Shown here: positions 44,624-54,351 of the stretch, one piece after another
How the letters are laid out: every line of letters begins with the position of its first letter
Position numbering within the stretch: the stretch's first letter is position 1
Assembly: GCF_000385215.1 (NCBI RefSeq)
Contig: NZ_ARQK01000053.1
Span: forward strand, 1 to 64,000
Source of the DNA: Thioalkalivibrio thiocyanoxidans ARh2
Lineage (GTDB): Bacteria > Pseudomonadota > Gammaproteobacteria > Ectothiorhodospirales > Ectothiorhodospiraceae
Length of the DNA stretch: 64,000 nt
Direction of reading: 5' to 3'
Program-made: the position numbers and the translations under genes
Notes under the pieces: generated by a model
What the model saw: only the letters and a program-made list of their open reading frames with translations
Databases searched by the model: none
Told to the model about the DNA's origin: nothing

Positions 44624-46309
44624 GTGCAGCGGATCGGTCGCTACGACGCAGGCGAGGAAATCGGTCGCGGGGCCATGGCCGTGATCTATCGCGGCTTCGA
44701 CCCGGAGATTCGCCGCGAGCTGGCGATCAAGTGCCTGCAGGATGACTACGCCCGGCGGCCCGAGTACCGCCGCCGGTTTGTGGCCGAGGCGCGCGCGGCC
44801 GGCACGCTGACCCACCCGGGGATCGTGACGATCTTCGATGTCGGCGAGTCCGATGATCGCCCGTTCATCGCGATGGAGCTGCTGGACGGGATCACGCTCG
44901 CTGCATTTGCCGAGCAGTTCCGCCCGCTGCTGCTGCGCAACGTGCTGAAGATCGCGATCCAGCTGACCGAGGCACTGGATTACGCCCATCGCAATGGCGT
45001 GGTTCATCGCGACATCAAGCCGGAGAACATCATCGTCACCAGCGCCACGGTGAACATCAAGGTGATGGACTTCGGCATTGCCCAGACCCTGAATGACCCG
45101 GCCTGGCGGGCCGACTCCGATGGCTACGTCGCCGGCTCGCCCCACTACATGGCGCCCGAGCAGGTGCAGGGCCTGCCCACCGACGCCCGTGCGGACCTCT
45201 ACTCGGTGGGCGTAGTGCTGTATGAGCTGCTCACGGGCTCGACACCGTTTCGCGGGCACGAGGTCGAAGGGCTGCTGACCCGAGTCGTGCGCGACCCGGC
45301 ACCGCCCTTGCGCCCCATTGTGGGGGATTGTCCGCCCGAGCTGATCGAGCTGGTCGAACGCCTGCTGGAGAAGCAGCCGGAGAAGCGCTACCAGTCAGCC
45401 GGGGAGCTGCTGGTGGACCTGCAACGCCTCGACGAAGAGCGCGTGGAACGCGAACGGGCCGGCGCCGGGAGTCGGGTCATCCCGCTGCGGTGGCGCTGGC
45501 CGGCAATCCTCGGAGCGACGGTGGCCATCACCCTGACGATCGCCGGAGCCCTGGTACAACACAAGCAGAACGAGGTCATCACGGATCTCGCCTTCGACTA
45601 CGGGTCCACACTGGCGCAGATCATCGCGGTGGAGAGCGCGGAGGACCTGCTGCTGGAAGACACCATTGCCGTACAGGGGCGGCTGCAGGACATGCAGGAC
45701 AATCGCGAGATCGCGCTGCTGAGCGTGGCGGATCACCGGGGACGCGTGGTGGCGAGCAGCGACGACGCCTCGCTCGGCAATTCGTTTGAGCCCCTCCCGG
45801 ACGAACAGTTACTGGCTCGCCGCGGAGGGCAGGCGATCTGGTCCAGAGAGGACCCGGAGGGGCGCGAGATGATCGTGTTCGAGTCGCCGGTGCGGTTTCA
45901 GGAGATGGAGATCGGGCGGCTGCAGGTAGGGCTCTCGACCCGCTCCCTGCGGGCCGCCAATCAGACGACGTGGCTGGCCCTGACGCTGCTCGCACTGGTC
46001 ACGCTGCTCGCGGTATCGCTGGGCGCCTACGTACTCGCGCGCCGCTTGCAGGCACCACTCGACACCCTGCGCGGCGCCCTGGAACAGACTGGTCAGGGCC
46101 GGCTGGACACGCGCATCCGCGCCCGGCGGCGCGATGACTTCGAGCGGGTTTACGCCGCCTACAACGCAATGGCGGACTCGCTGGAGGCGCGCATGAAACA
46201 GCGGCCGACAGCCCGACAGGACCCGTCGGCGCAATCCGACAGCGAACGCACGCTGGTACTGGAGGAGGAGACGGAGTCGTCACGCTCGGAGCGTACCCCA
46301 CCGGCCTGA
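44624..46309 (+). CDS. Transmembrane Ser/Thr protein kinase with periplasmic sensor and HAMP domain
   Basis: The 561-residue protein begins with a Hanks-type kinase domain (1-270). It has ATP loop EIGRGAMAVIYRG, Lys36, catalytic HRDIKPEN (Asp130), DFG (149-151) and APE. It continues with a helix (about 292-312), a periplasmic domain of about 135 residues that looks Cache-like (LSVADHRGRVVASSD), a second helix (about 449-470) and a HAMP region (about 471-525). HAMP linkers normally feed histidine kinases or chemoreceptors, so the order is uncommon. GTG 44624 is chosen because it directly precedes the kinase motif. It is coupled to the FHA gene. Confidence 0.88.
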   Translation: MQRIGRYDAGEEIGRGAMAVIYRGFDPEIRRELAIKCLQDDYARRPEYRRRFVAEARAAGTLTHPGIVTIFDVGESDDRPFIAMELLDGITLAAFAEQFRPLLLRNVLKIAIQLTEALDYAHRNGVVHRDIKPENIIVTSATVNIKVMDFGIAQTLNDPAWRADSDGYVAGSPHYMAPEQVQGLPTDARADLYSVGVVLYELLTGSTPFRGHEVEGLLTRVVRDPAPPLRPIVGDCPPELIELVERLLEKQPEKRYQSAGELLVDLQRLDEERVERERAGAGSRVIPLRWRWPAILGATVAITLTIAGALVQHKQNEVITDLAFDYGSTLAQIIAVESAEDLLLEDTIAVQGRLQDMQDNREIALLSVADHRGRVVASSDDASLGNSFEPLPDEQLLARRGGQAIWSREDPEGREMIVFESPVRFQEMEIGRLQVGLSTRSLRAANQTTWLALTLLALVTLLAVSLGAYVLARRLQAPLDTLRGALEQTGQGRLDTRIRARRRDDFERVYAAYNAMADSLEARMKQRPTARQDPSAQSDSERTLVLEEETESSRSERTPPA

Positions 46310-46325
46310 GCGAGCGCGGTCCGGG

Positions 46326-46682
46326 CTACAGGAGCTCGGTGTCGTCGTGCGAATAGGGCGGCGAGCAACTGCACAGGATGTGCAGCGGTTCTTCCCCGGT
46401 GTTGCGGATGTTGTGCGGGGTACCAGGATGGATACAGACGGTATCCCCGACCGTCACCTCGAAGGTCTCCGCCCCGAGCCGCATCTCCCCCCGTCCGCGG
46501 GTGATGTGGTAGAGCTCCTCGGTCTTCGCGTGGCGATGCAGGTGCGTGGTCGCACCCGGTTCCACGATCGCTTCGGCCAGACTCTGGGCCGCATTGCCGT
46601 GGCTGTCCGGATGCATCAGCTCGCGGATCTCGGAGCCGTCCTTGGTGTCATAGGCCGGGATGTCGGCGTAGCGCGTATGCAT
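46326..46682 (-). CDS. Cupin-domain protein
   Basis: The 118-residue single-domain cupin has the metal-binding motifs HLHRHAKTEELYHITRGRG and HPGTPHNIRN. It could be a small sugar- or carboxylate-related isomerase or a binding protein; the substrate is not evident. ATG 46682 is 8 bases after the gpmI stop, with TGAGG as ribosome site, so it is cotranscribed with gpmI. Confidence 0.8.
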   Translation of the reverse strand: MHTRYADIPAYDTKDGSEIRELMHPDSHGNAAQSLAEAIVEPGATTHLHRHAKTEELYHITRGRGEMRLGAETFEVTVGDTVCIHPGTPHNIRNTGEEPLHILCSCSPPYSHDDTELL

Positions 46683-46690
46683 CGTCGGCC

Positions 46691-48241
46691 TCAGGCGGGC
46701 TCCGGAACTTCCTCGAGCAACAGGCTGGCCCCACCCATCGCAGCGGGCTTGGGCACGCCCATCAGCTCCAGCACGGTCGGCGCCACGTCGGCCAGACCAC
46801 CACCGGTGCGCAGACGCCAGCGCTGCGAGTCGGTGATCATGCACATCACCGGGTAGATCGTGTGCTGGGTATGCGGATCGCCGGTCACCGGGTCGACGTA
46901 CTCGTCGCAGTTACCGTGGTCAGCAGTCACGATCGCGGAATACCCGGCCTCCTTCGCCGCATCCAGCACACGCCCCACCTCGCGGTCGAGAGCCTCTACC
47001 GCCTGGATCAACGCCTCGCGCTTGGCCGTGTGGCCCACCATGTCGCCATTGGCAAAGTTGACCAGGATAAAGCCGTAGCGCCCGCTCTCCATCGCCTGGA
47101 TGGTCTCGTCGGCCACTTCGACCGCGCTCATTTCCGGCTGCTCGTCGTAGGTATCCACGGACGGCGAGGGCACCATCACGCGCTGTTCACCAGCGTAGGG
47201 CTCCTCCTTGCCGCCATTGAAGAAGAACGTGACGTGGGCGTACTTCTCGGTCTCCGCACAGTGGAACTGCGGGATGCCGGCAGAGGCGATGGTACTCCCC
47301 AGGGTGGTCGAGGGGCGCTCCGGCGGAAAGGCGATCGGCGACAGAAAGCGCGGATCGTATTCGGTCAGACAGATCTCTGCGACCGGGCGGAAGTCACCAC
47401 GGTCGAAACCATCGAAGTCGTCCAGACCCAGCGCGGCGGTCAGCTGGCGCGGCCGATCGTTGCGGAAGTTGAACAGCACACAGACCGCATCCTGGCCGAG
47501 CGGGGCCCCGCCATTGATGATCCTTGGCTTGATGAACTCGTCATCCTCGCCAGCGGCATAGGCGGCCTCGATCGCCTCGCGCGCCGAACCGGCGGGTTCA
47601 CCCTCGGCAAAGGCGATTGCCCGGAAGGCCATTTCGGTGCGATTCCAGCGCTTGTCGCGATCCATCGCGTAATAGCGGCCGCAAACGGTGGCGATGGCAC
47701 CACCGGCGCTCGCCAGTTCCTCTTCCAGCGGATCGAGGTAATTGAGCGCGGAGCGCGGGGGCGTATCACGACCGTCGGTGATCATGTGCACCATCGGACG
47801 CGCGCCCTCGTGCTGGCAGATCTCGACCAGCGCCCGCAGATGGCGGATATGCGAATGCACACCGCCGTCGGAGACAAGCCCGATCAGGTGGAGCGGCAGG
47901 TCATTGTTGGCGGCCGCACGTGCGGCACTGACCAGGGCATCATTCTCGTAGAAGGAGCCATCGGCGATGGAGTCGTCGATGCGCACGAGATCCTGGTTGA
48001 TCACAGTACCGGCACCGAGCGTCAGGTGCCCCACCTCCGAGTTGCCCATTTGCCCATCCGGCAGGCCAACGGCACGACCACAGGCATCCAGCGTGGTGTG
48101 GGCATGTGTGGACAGGTACTCGTCGAGACGGGGGGTGTTGGCCTCGGCATAGGCATTGTTCACCTTCGAGGGGTTTACACCCACCCCGTCCATGATGAGG
48201 AGCAGAACAGGGCGGCGGGGAGTCGGACGCGGGTCGGCCAT
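46691..48241 (-). CDS. gpmI: 2,3-bisphosphoglycerate-independent phosphoglycerate mutase
   Basis: This cytosolic Mn-dependent enzyme of 516 residues interconverts 3- and 2-phosphoglycerate. The alkaline-phosphatase-like motifs are LLIMDGVGVN at the start, the nucleophile Ser68 in GQMGNSEVGH, and the C-terminal ADHGNCD. The cupin gene follows in the same operon. Confidence 0.97.
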   Translation of the reverse strand: MADPRPTPRRPVLLLIMDGVGVNPSKVNNAYAEANTPRLDEYLSTHAHTTLDACGRAVGLPDGQMGNSEVGHLTLGAGTVINQDLVRIDDSIADGSFYENDALVSAARAAANNDLPLHLIGLVSDGGVHSHIRHLRALVEICQHEGARPMVHMITDGRDTPPRSALNYLDPLEEELASAGGAIATVCGRYYAMDRDKRWNRTEMAFRAIAFAEGEPAGSAREAIEAAYAAGEDDEFIKPRIINGGAPLGQDAVCVLFNFRNDRPRQLTAALGLDDFDGFDRGDFRPVAEICLTEYDPRFLSPIAFPPERPSTTLGSTIASAGIPQFHCAETEKYAHVTFFFNGGKEEPYAGEQRVMVPSPSVDTYDEQPEMSAVEVADETIQAMESGRYGFILVNFANGDMVGHTAKREALIQAVEALDREVGRVLDAAKEAGYSAIVTADHGNCDEYVDPVTGDPHTQHTIYPVMCMITDSQRWRLRTGGGLADVAPTVLELMGVPKPAAMGGASLLLEEVPEPA

Positions 48242-48336
48242 CGCGGGTTCATTTCCTGGGTCAATGGGTTATCGGGGCATTTTAGCAAGTTCCGATGCGC
48301 GTATGGACGCCACAGGGATCCCGTCACATTAATCCG

Positions 48337-49527
48337 CTAGCGATAACGGCCCTCGTCATAGTCCTCCTGCGACGGCCCATCCTCATCCGGGACATCGTCA
48401 CTGGCTGGCTCTTGCGGCTCGCCACCCTTCGTCGTACCCGTCTCGGGAGCTTCGTCGGTCGGCGCCTGCGCGGACTTGCGGGCATCCCTCTGACGCTGGA
48501 GTTCGGCCTGCTCTGCCTCGATACGATCCAGCTCGGCGTCCATCTCGTCGTCAGTCATTGGGGTATAGCCGGCGCGCGCAGAGGCCGGGGTTTCCCGAGC
48601 ACCAGCACTGGAGGCTGCCGCGCCCCCCGTGGCCGCAGCCGCCGAACCCTTGCGGTCGGGGGCGCCGGTCGCACCCTTGCCACCGCCACCGGGACCGCCG
48701 CCCGGGTCGTCGGGGCCATCGCCCGAATCGTCGCTCAAGTCGTCGGGCTCGTCACCCCCCCGTTCGCGGCGCTCGCGGGCTTTCTTGCGCTCCATGATGC
48801 GCGAAAGAACGAGACCGATCTCGAACAGCAACCACATCGGCAGTGCCAGCAGTGTCTGCGAGATGATATCGGGCGGGGTGAGCACCATTCCGACCAGGAA
48901 TACCCCCACGATCACGTAGGGACGCTTCTTGGCGAGCTTTTCGGGTGTTGTCGCGCCCAGCGAGACCAGCAGAATCGTCGCCACCGGCATCTCGAACGCA
49001 ATCCCGAACGCGATAAACAGCATGATCACGAAGGCGAGATAGCGGGAGATATCGGTCATCACCGCTACGCCCTCGGGCGCCGTCGCCGTAAAGAAGGCGA
49101 AGATCAGCGGGAAGACCACAAAGTAGGCGAAGGCCATGCCGAGGTAAAACAGGATGGTGGATGATGCCACCAGCGGCAGGGCCAGGTTCTTCTCGTGGCT
49201 GTACAGCCCCGGAGCGACAAACGACCAGACCTGGTAGAGCAGATACGGGATGCTGATCACCACCGCCAACAGCAGGACCAGCTTGAACGGAATCAGGAAT
49301 GGCGCAGCCACGTCGATCGCGATCATGCTGGTGCCTTCCGGCAGGTGCTGCATCAGCGGATCCGCCAGCCAGGTGTAGATCGGGTTGGCGAACGGGAACA
49401 GCACCAGGAACACCACCAGAATGGCGATGAACATCCTGAGGATGCGGTCACGCAGCTCGATCAGGTGCGTGAGCAGGGTTTCGGTGGCCTCCGGACTCGG
49501 TTCGACCTCCGGCTTGGTCTTGCTCAT
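48337..49527 (-). CDS. tatC: Sec-independent translocase subunit TatC with long acidic tail
   Basis: TatC is the Tat receptor for twin-arginine signal peptides. The first 245 or so residues are a standard TatC with six helices and the conserved FxxPLxxxLP-type region (ADPLMQHLPEG). Beyond it lies a tail of about 150 residues rich in Asp, Glu, Gly, Pro and Ala, with a short helical piece (DAELDRIEAEQAELQRQRDA). TatC is usually about 250 residues, so 396 is exceptional. It overlaps tatB by ATGA. Confidence 0.93.
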   Translation of the reverse strand: MSKTKPEVEPSPEATETLLTHLIELRDRILRMFIAILVVFLVLFPFANPIYTWLADPLMQHLPEGTSMIAIDVAAPFLIPFKLVLLLAVVISIPYLLYQVWSFVAPGLYSHEKNLALPLVASSTILFYLGMAFAYFVVFPLIFAFFTATAPEGVAVMTDISRYLAFVIMLFIAFGIAFEMPVATILLVSLGATTPEKLAKKRPYVIVGVFLVGMVLTPPDIISQTLLALPMWLLFEIGLVLSRIMERKKARERRERGGDEPDDLSDDSGDGPDDPGGGPGGGGKGATGAPDRKGSAAAATGGAAASSAGARETPASARAGYTPMTDDEMDAELDRIEAEQAELQRQRDARKSAQAPTDEAPETGTTKGGEPQEPASDDVPDEDGPSQEDYDEGRYR

Positions 49528-50258
49528 GAGTGCTTGTCGGGGGCCTGGTCGTCGTGGGTGGAATCGCCGGTCTGATCCGGGCCGGCATCCGGACGGTCTG
49601 CACCGTCATGCGGGTCACGCCCCGAGTCGGTGACCGGGGTAGCGTCCACCTTGTCGGTCCGCCGGGGGCGAACCGCCGGCTTCTTGCGTTTCGGTCGCTC
49701 ACCGTCCGCGGCACGCGCCTTGCGTTCAGCCGCCAGCGCCGGGTCATCGGTCATCAGGTTGCCGTCCATGCCCGAGCGGGTTGGTACCCGGCGTACCTCG
49801 GGCTGCTCGGGCTCGGGCTCGCCCGTCGCGTCATCGGCATCCTCCGTGCGGCGCGGACGCACAGCCGGCTTCTTCGCCTTCGTTTCCGCCGCCGTGCGCC
49901 GGTCGTCCAGGGCACGCAGGTGGTCCTGCGTCAGCCCCTTGCCCTTGGCGGGTTTCCCTTCGATATCCTCGCGCAGGTCCTTTTCGGTTTCCTCGAGGTC
50001 CTCGCGGAGATCCTTCTCGGTCTCCTCCATCGTGCCCTTGAGCTGACGGATCTCGCGTTCCTGGCTCTTGAGCATCTTGCGCAGCTCTTCGGTCTGCAGC
50101 TCCTGCTCGAAGTCCGAGCGCACGCTGTGCACGAAACGCCGGGTCTTGCCGACCCAGCGCCCGATCTCGCGCGCAAGGCCGGGCAGCCGCTCCGGCCCCA
50201 CGACCAGCAGCGCGACCAGCACGATGATGATGATCTCCCAGAAACCGATGTCGAACAT
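49524..50258 (-). CDS. tatB: Sec-independent translocase subunit TatB with extended C-terminus
   Basis: A short N-terminal helix and hinge (IIIIVLVALLVVGPERLP) and an amphipathic helix identify TatB. The coiled part contains a tandem repeat of EETEKDLRED. The tail to residue 244 is charged and disordered, and contains KKPAVRPRRT twice. Typical TatB has 120-170 residues. It acts with TatC in recognising Tat substrates such as SoxY, encoded nearby. Confidence 0.92.
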   Translation of the reverse strand: MFDIGFWEIIIIVLVALLVVGPERLPGLAREIGRWVGKTRRFVHSVRSDFEQELQTEELRKMLKSQEREIRQLKGTMEETEKDLREDLEETEKDLREDIEGKPAKGKGLTQDHLRALDDRRTAAETKAKKPAVRPRRTEDADDATGEPEPEQPEVRRVPTRSGMDGNLMTDDPALAAERKARAADGERPKRKKPAVRPRRTDKVDATPVTDSGRDPHDGADRPDAGPDQTGDSTHDDQAPDKHS

Positions 50259-50302
50259 GCGCTAGCGCCGCCCGAGTCCGGCCATTCCGCGCACGGCGCG
50301 GA

Positions 50303-50605
50303 TCAGGATTTCTTGTCCGACTGCGAGGTCTCGGTCTCCTGCTCCGAGCTCTTCTTCGCCTCGCCGTCGACTACACGCCCCTTGTCACCGGTCTGATCCT
50401 CGACCTCGGGGGCCTCGCCATCCTGGCCTTCCGCGTTTTCATCCTGCTTGTTCTCGCCATCCGGGTCCTTGACCGCCTGCCGGAAGTTCTTCAGTGCGGA
50501 ACCGACGTCGCCGCCCATATTGCGCAGCTTCTTCGTGCCGAACAGCAGCACGACGATGAGCAGGATAATAAGAAGTTGCCAGATGCTGATGCCACCAATA
50601 CCCAT
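50303..50605 (-). CDS. tatA: Sec-independent translocase subunit TatA
   Basis: This is the pore-forming Tat subunit, 100 residues. Helix [14 protein letters not shown] is followed by the FGTKKL hinge and amphipathic helix ([15 protein letters not shown]), then an acidic tail. It is first of tatABC and lies 75 bases after hisE on the same strand. Confidence 0.95.
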   Translation of the reverse strand: MGIGGISIWQLLIILLIVVLLFGTKKLRNMGGDVGSALKNFRQAVKDPDGENKQDENAEGQDGEAPEVEDQTGDKGRVVDGEAKKSSEQETETSQSDKKS

Positions 50606-50679
50606 GGACTCTCTCCAAGATCATTCAACTTTGAGATCAAGCCTGAACGGCGTCAGGCCCATAATCAATACGCAGCGTT

Positions 50680-51057
50680 TTATTTATCGTTTTTATCGGA
50701 GCGCTGCCCGCTGGCCCGTCGCGCGGCCTTTTCCGCGACGCCTGACAGCCCGAAGCGCCGCGCCAGCTCGTCGAGGACGTCGTCGGGGTGTCGGCCCCGG
50801 GCCGCGAGGACGACCAGGCTATGAAACCACAGGTCAGCCATCTCCGACACTAGCGCATCGCTGTCCTCGTTCTTGCCAGCGATAATCGTCTCCGCCGACT
50901 CCTCGCCCAGCTTTTTCAGCATTTCGTCGAGCCCCCGGGCATGGAGCTTCGCCACATAGGACTGCTCCGGGTCGGCCTGGCGACGCTGCTCGATCACTTC
51001 GGCCAGTTTGCTCAGGAGCTCGTCACCTGCCGGTGCCTGTGCCGCACGCCCGGCCAT
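50680..51057 (-). CDS. hisE: Phosphoribosyl-ATP pyrophosphatase HisE
   Basis: HisE cleaves phosphoribosyl-ATP to phosphoribosyl-AMP in histidine synthesis. The 125-residue MazG-like protein has the metal-binding [15 protein letters not shown] and [12 protein letters not shown] helices. It starts on the TGATG overlap with the hisF stop. The HisI step (phosphoribosyl-AMP cyclohydrolase), often encoded between hisF and hisE, is not present here. Confidence 0.95.
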   Translation of the reverse strand: MAGRAAQAPAGDELLSKLAEVIEQRRQADPEQSYVAKLHARGLDEMLKKLGEESAETIIAGKNEDSDALVSEMADLWFHSLVVLAARGRHPDDVLDELARRFGLSGVAEKAARRASGQRSDKNDK

Positions 51058-51848
51058 CAGGCGGCCACTCCGGCGTCATTGGGCCGCACGGGCACGCCCG
51101 CCGCGGCCATCGCGTCCTTGGCCTCGCCCACCGTGTGCTGCCCGAAATGGAAGATGCTCGCCGCCAGCACCGCATCGGCATGCCCCTCGGTCACGCCCTC
51201 GACCAGGTGCTGCAGCTCGCCCACGCCACCGGAGGCGATCACCGGTATGCCTACCGCGTCGCTGACCGCCCGGGTCAGCTCCAGATCGAACCCGATCCGG
51301 GTGCCATCTCGATCCATGCTGGTCAGCAGGATCTCGCCGGCCCCGAGAGACTCCATCCGCTGCGACCACTCGACGACTTCCAGACCGGTCTCCCGGCGCC
51401 CGCCGTGGGTAAATACCTCCCAGCGGGGGGGCTCGCCTTCCGCGCTGACGCGCTTGGCGTCGATCGCGACCACGATGCACTGGCTACCGACCCAGTCGGC
51501 CGCCTCGCGCACCAGTTCCGGGCGGTGCACGGCAGCAGTATTGATCGAGACCTTGTCGGCCCCGGCATTGAGCAGGCGGCGGATGTCCTCGACCGCGCGT
51601 ACGCCACCGCCGACAGTCAGCGGGATGAAGACCTCGCGTGCGACAGCCTCGACCACATGCAGGATGGTGTCGCGATCGTCACTCGAGGCCGTGATGTCGA
51701 GGAAGGTGATTTCGTCCGCGCCCTGCGCGTTGTAGCGCCGCGCGATCTCGACCGGGTCGCCGGCGTCGCGGATGCCCACAAAGTTCACGCCCTTGACGAC
51801 GCGGCCGGCATCGACGTCCAGGCAGGGGATGATGCGCTTGGCCAGCAT
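51057..51848 (-). CDS. hisF: Imidazole glycerol phosphate synthase cyclase subunit HisF
   Basis: HisF is a 263-residue TIM barrel that forms IGP and AICAR from PRFAR with ammonia from HisH. It begins [13 protein letters not shown] with catalytic Asp11, and the second catalytic Asp is in [13 protein letters not shown] 51848 follows the hisA stop by one base. The frame is open further upstream, but within hisA. Confidence 0.96.
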   Translation of the reverse strand: MLAKRIIPCLDVDAGRVVKGVNFVGIRDAGDPVEIARRYNAQGADEITFLDITASSDDRDTILHVVEAVAREVFIPLTVGGGVRAVEDIRRLLNAGADKVSINTAAVHRPELVREAADWVGSQCIVVAIDAKRVSAEGEPPRWEVFTHGGRRETGLEVVEWSQRMESLGAGEILLTSMDRDGTRIGFDLELTRAVSDAVGIPVIASGGVGELQHLVEGVTEGHADAVLAASIFHFGQHTVGEAKDAMAAAGVPVRPNDAGVAA

Positions 51849-51849
51849 C

Positions 51850-52581
51850 TCAGCCTCCGGAGGCCGCCTTGCGTGCCTCTTCAAGCGTAAACGCACCCTC
51901 GTACAGCGCACGCCCGACGATCGCACCGGTGATGCCCTCCTCCTCGTTCTCGGCGAGCTTGCGCAGGTCGTCCAGCGAGCTGATGCCGCCGGAGGCAATC
52001 ACCGGTACACGCACGTTACTCGCAAGGCGAGCGGTGGCCTCCACATTGGGCCCCTTCATCATCCCGTCGCGGGCGATATCGGTATAGACGAAGGCCACCA
52101 CTCCATCCGCCTCGAAATGCTGGGCCAGGTCGATCACATCGTGGTGCGACAGCTTCGACCAGCCATCCACCGCCAGCTTGCCGTCCTTCGCGTCCAGCCC
52201 CACGATGATGCGCCCGGGAAACTCCAGGCACAGATCATTGACGAAGTGCGGCGCGCTCACCGCCCGGGTGCCGATGATCACGAACTCCACCCCGGCGTCC
52301 AGGTAGGCCTGCACGGTATCCTCGTCGCGAACCCCGCCACCGATCTGGATCGGCAGATCGGGGAAGGCCTCGGCGATCGCGTGCACGGCCTCGGCGTTAC
52401 GCGGATGGCCGGCGAAGGCGCCATCCAGGTCGACGATGTGCAGGCGCTCGGCCCCGGCATCCACCCAGCGCCGGGCCATCTCCACCGGGTCTTCGCCGAA
52501 CACAGTGGAATCCTCCATCTTGCCCTGGCGCAGGCGCACGCACTTGCCTTCCTTCAGATCGATTGCGGGTATGACCAGCAT
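51850..52581 (-). CDS. hisA: ProFAR isomerase HisA
   Basis: HisA is a 243-residue TIM barrel that isomerises ProFAR to PRFAR. The start [17 protein letters not shown] carries catalytic Asp8, and the partner Asp is in IVGLDAKDG. It lies between hisH and hisF with 10- and 1-base gaps. Confidence 0.96.
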   Translation of the reverse strand: MLVIPAIDLKEGKCVRLRQGKMEDSTVFGEDPVEMARRWVDAGAERLHIVDLDGAFAGHPRNAEAVHAIAEAFPDLPIQIGGGVRDEDTVQAYLDAGVEFVIIGTRAVSAPHFVNDLCLEFPGRIIVGLDAKDGKLAVDGWSKLSHHDVIDLAQHFEADGVVAFVYTDIARDGMMKGPNVEATARLASNVRVPVIASGGISSLDDLRKLAENEEEGITGAIVGRALYEGAFTLEEARKAASGG

Positions 52582-52591
52582 CTTCGACTCC

Positions 52592-53248
52592 TCACACGGC
52601 CCCGGGACCCTCACCGTCCCAGCGCAGAAAGTTGTGCAACAGGCGCAGCCCGCAGGCGGCGCTCTTCTCCGGGTGGCACTGCATGGTAAACAGCGGACCC
52701 CGTGCCAGTGCCGAGGCAAAGGTCTCGCCATAATCGGTGCGCCCGGCGACATCCGCCTCGTTCTCCGGCAACACGCGATAGCTGTGTACAAAATAGAACC
52801 ACGGGGTCTCGGGCAAGCCGTGCCACAAAGGATGATCGCCGGCCGGCAGGACCCGGTTCCACCCCATGTGCGGGATCTTCAGAGGGCGGCCCTCCGGGCC
52901 CTCGCGTTCCGGAAAGCGCGCGACGCGCCCCGGCAGTATGCCCAGAAGATCGACACCCCCGCTCTCCTCGCTGTGCTGCATGAGAATCTGCTGCCCCAGG
53001 CAAAGACCGAGAAAAGGCCGATCCGCGGTCAGCGCGGGCAACAGACGGTCGAGTCCGCGGCTGCCGAGCGCCTGCATCGCATCACCGGCCGCCCCCTGCC
53101 CCGGAAAGACCAGGCGGTCGGCCTCGCGCAGGGTGTCGGGGTCGTCCGTCAGCAGCACGCGCTGGCCGATATCGGCCTCGTGCTCGAGCGCGCGAACCAC
53201 CGAGTGCAGGTTACCCATGCCGTAGTCAATGACGGCAATTGTTTCCAT
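52592..53248 (-). CDS. hisH: Imidazole glycerol phosphate synthase glutaminase subunit HisH
   Basis: HisH is a class I glutamine amidotransferase of 218 residues with nucleophile Cys83 in [11 protein letters not shown] and the His-Glu pair in MQCHPEKS. It passes ammonia to HisF. Confidence 0.96.
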   Translation of the reverse strand: METIAVIDYGMGNLHSVVRALEHEADIGQRVLLTDDPDTLREADRLVFPGQGAAGDAMQALGSRGLDRLLPALTADRPFLGLCLGQQILMQHSEESGGVDLLGILPGRVARFPEREGPEGRPLKIPHMGWNRVLPAGDHPLWHGLPETPWFYFVHSYRVLPENEADVAGRTDYGETFASALARGPLFTMQCHPEKSAACGLRLLHNFLRWDGEGPGAV

Positions 53249-53276
53249 GGTGGAGGAATCCCTTCAGTGATTCGCG

Positions 53277-53870
53277 TTAGAGGCTGCCCTTGGTCGATGG
53301 AGTCATTCCCTCCGCGCGCGGGTCACCCTCGGCCGCCATGCGCAGGGCACGCCCGAAGGCCTTGAAGATGGTCTCGGCCACGTGGTGCGCGTTGTCCCCG
53401 CGAATGCTGTCGATGTGCAGCGTCATCCAGGCGTGGTTGACCAGCCCCTGGAAAAACTCGTGGAAGAGATCGACATCGAACTCGCCGATGTGCGAGCGCC
53501 GGAAGTCGGCGTGCATCTCCAGCCCCGGGCGTCCGGAAAAATCGATCACCACCCGTGCCAGGGCCTCGTCCAGGGGCACGTAGGCGTGGCCGTAGCGACG
53601 AATGCCCTTCTTGTCCCCCAGGGCCTTCGCCAGCGCCTGCCCGAGCGTGATGCCGACATCCTCGACCGTGTGATGCGCGTCAATGTGCAGGTCGCCCTGC
53701 GCACGCACGGACAGATCGACCATGCCATGGCGTGCTACCTGGTCAAGCATGTGATCGAGGAAAGGGACACCCGTTTCCAGTTGGCTCGTGCCCGTGCCGT
53801 CGAGATTGATTTCGACGGCGATCTGGGTCTCCAGGGTGTCGCGGCGGACGCTAGCGGTACGTTCAGTCAT
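53277..53870 (-). CDS. hisB: Imidazoleglycerol-phosphate dehydratase HisB
   Basis: This is the monofunctional dehydratase of 197 residues, without the phosphatase domain of the enteric fusion. Metal motifs are [11 protein letters not shown] and DNAHHVAET. It heads the operon hisB-H-A-F-E followed by tatABC. Confidence 0.96.
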   Translation of the reverse strand: MTERTASVRRDTLETQIAVEINLDGTGTSQLETGVPFLDHMLDQVARHGMVDLSVRAQGDLHIDAHHTVEDVGITLGQALAKALGDKKGIRRYGHAYVPLDEALARVVIDFSGRPGLEMHADFRRSHIGEFDVDLFHEFFQGLVNHAWMTLHIDSIRGDNAHHVAETIFKAFGRALRMAAEGDPRAEGMTPSTKGSL

Positions 53871-53966
53871 GATCCCGATTCAAGGCGGCAAAGTCCCAGT
53901 GTAGCAAGGCTGGCCGCGCCCCGGTACGCACGGCGAACCGCAAGCTCCGTTCGCCATGCGTTGGGT

Positions 53967-53997
53967 AAAAAAAAGCCGGGACCCGAGGGCCCCGGCT
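53967..53997 (-). terminator. Terminator after soxZ
   Basis: On the minus strand AGCCGGGGCC and GGTCCCGGCT form a stem with loop CTCG, followed by eight T. It ends the soxY-soxZ transcript before hisB. Confidence 0.93.
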
Positions 53998-54020
53998 GGA
54001 CTTCAGGAAGCAGGGCCTCC

Positions 54021-54305
54021 TTAGCCGACTTCGACTTCGGTCGAATCGGATTCACCCTTGTTGTCCGTCCAGGAGACGGACACGGTGTCACCGGCAGACC
54101 CGTCAAACTCGCACTGCAGGAACGGGTTGCGGGAGACGGTGAAGTTCCAGTGGGCGGTCACGGCGTCTTCGCCGTTACGCTTGATTTCCACGGTCTCGAT
54201 GAAGTGCGGGCCACCGTCATCATCCGGGACCAGCATGTCGTGGCTCATCAGAGCGCGGACATTGATAACGCCGTTACTTTCCTGGGCGCGAACTCGAATA
54301 GACAT
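54021..54305 (-). CDS. soxZ: Thiosulfate oxidation carrier complex protein SoxZ
   Basis: SoxZ has 94 residues, an immunoglobulin-like fold with no signal peptide, and is exported with SoxY. It begins MSIRVRAQ, and includes GPHFIETVEIKRNGE and WTDNKGESDS near the end. It binds SoxY, which carries the sulfur substrate. It lies 46 bases after soxY. Confidence 0.95.
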   Translation of the reverse strand: MSIRVRAQESNGVINVRALMSHDMLVPDDDGGPHFIETVEIKRNGEDAVTAHWNFTVSRNPFLQCEFDGSAGDTVSVSWTDNKGESDSTEVEVG

Positions 54306-54351
54306 ATCTTATTCCTCCAATAGGGTTCGATCAGCGATAGGGGCGCGCGGC

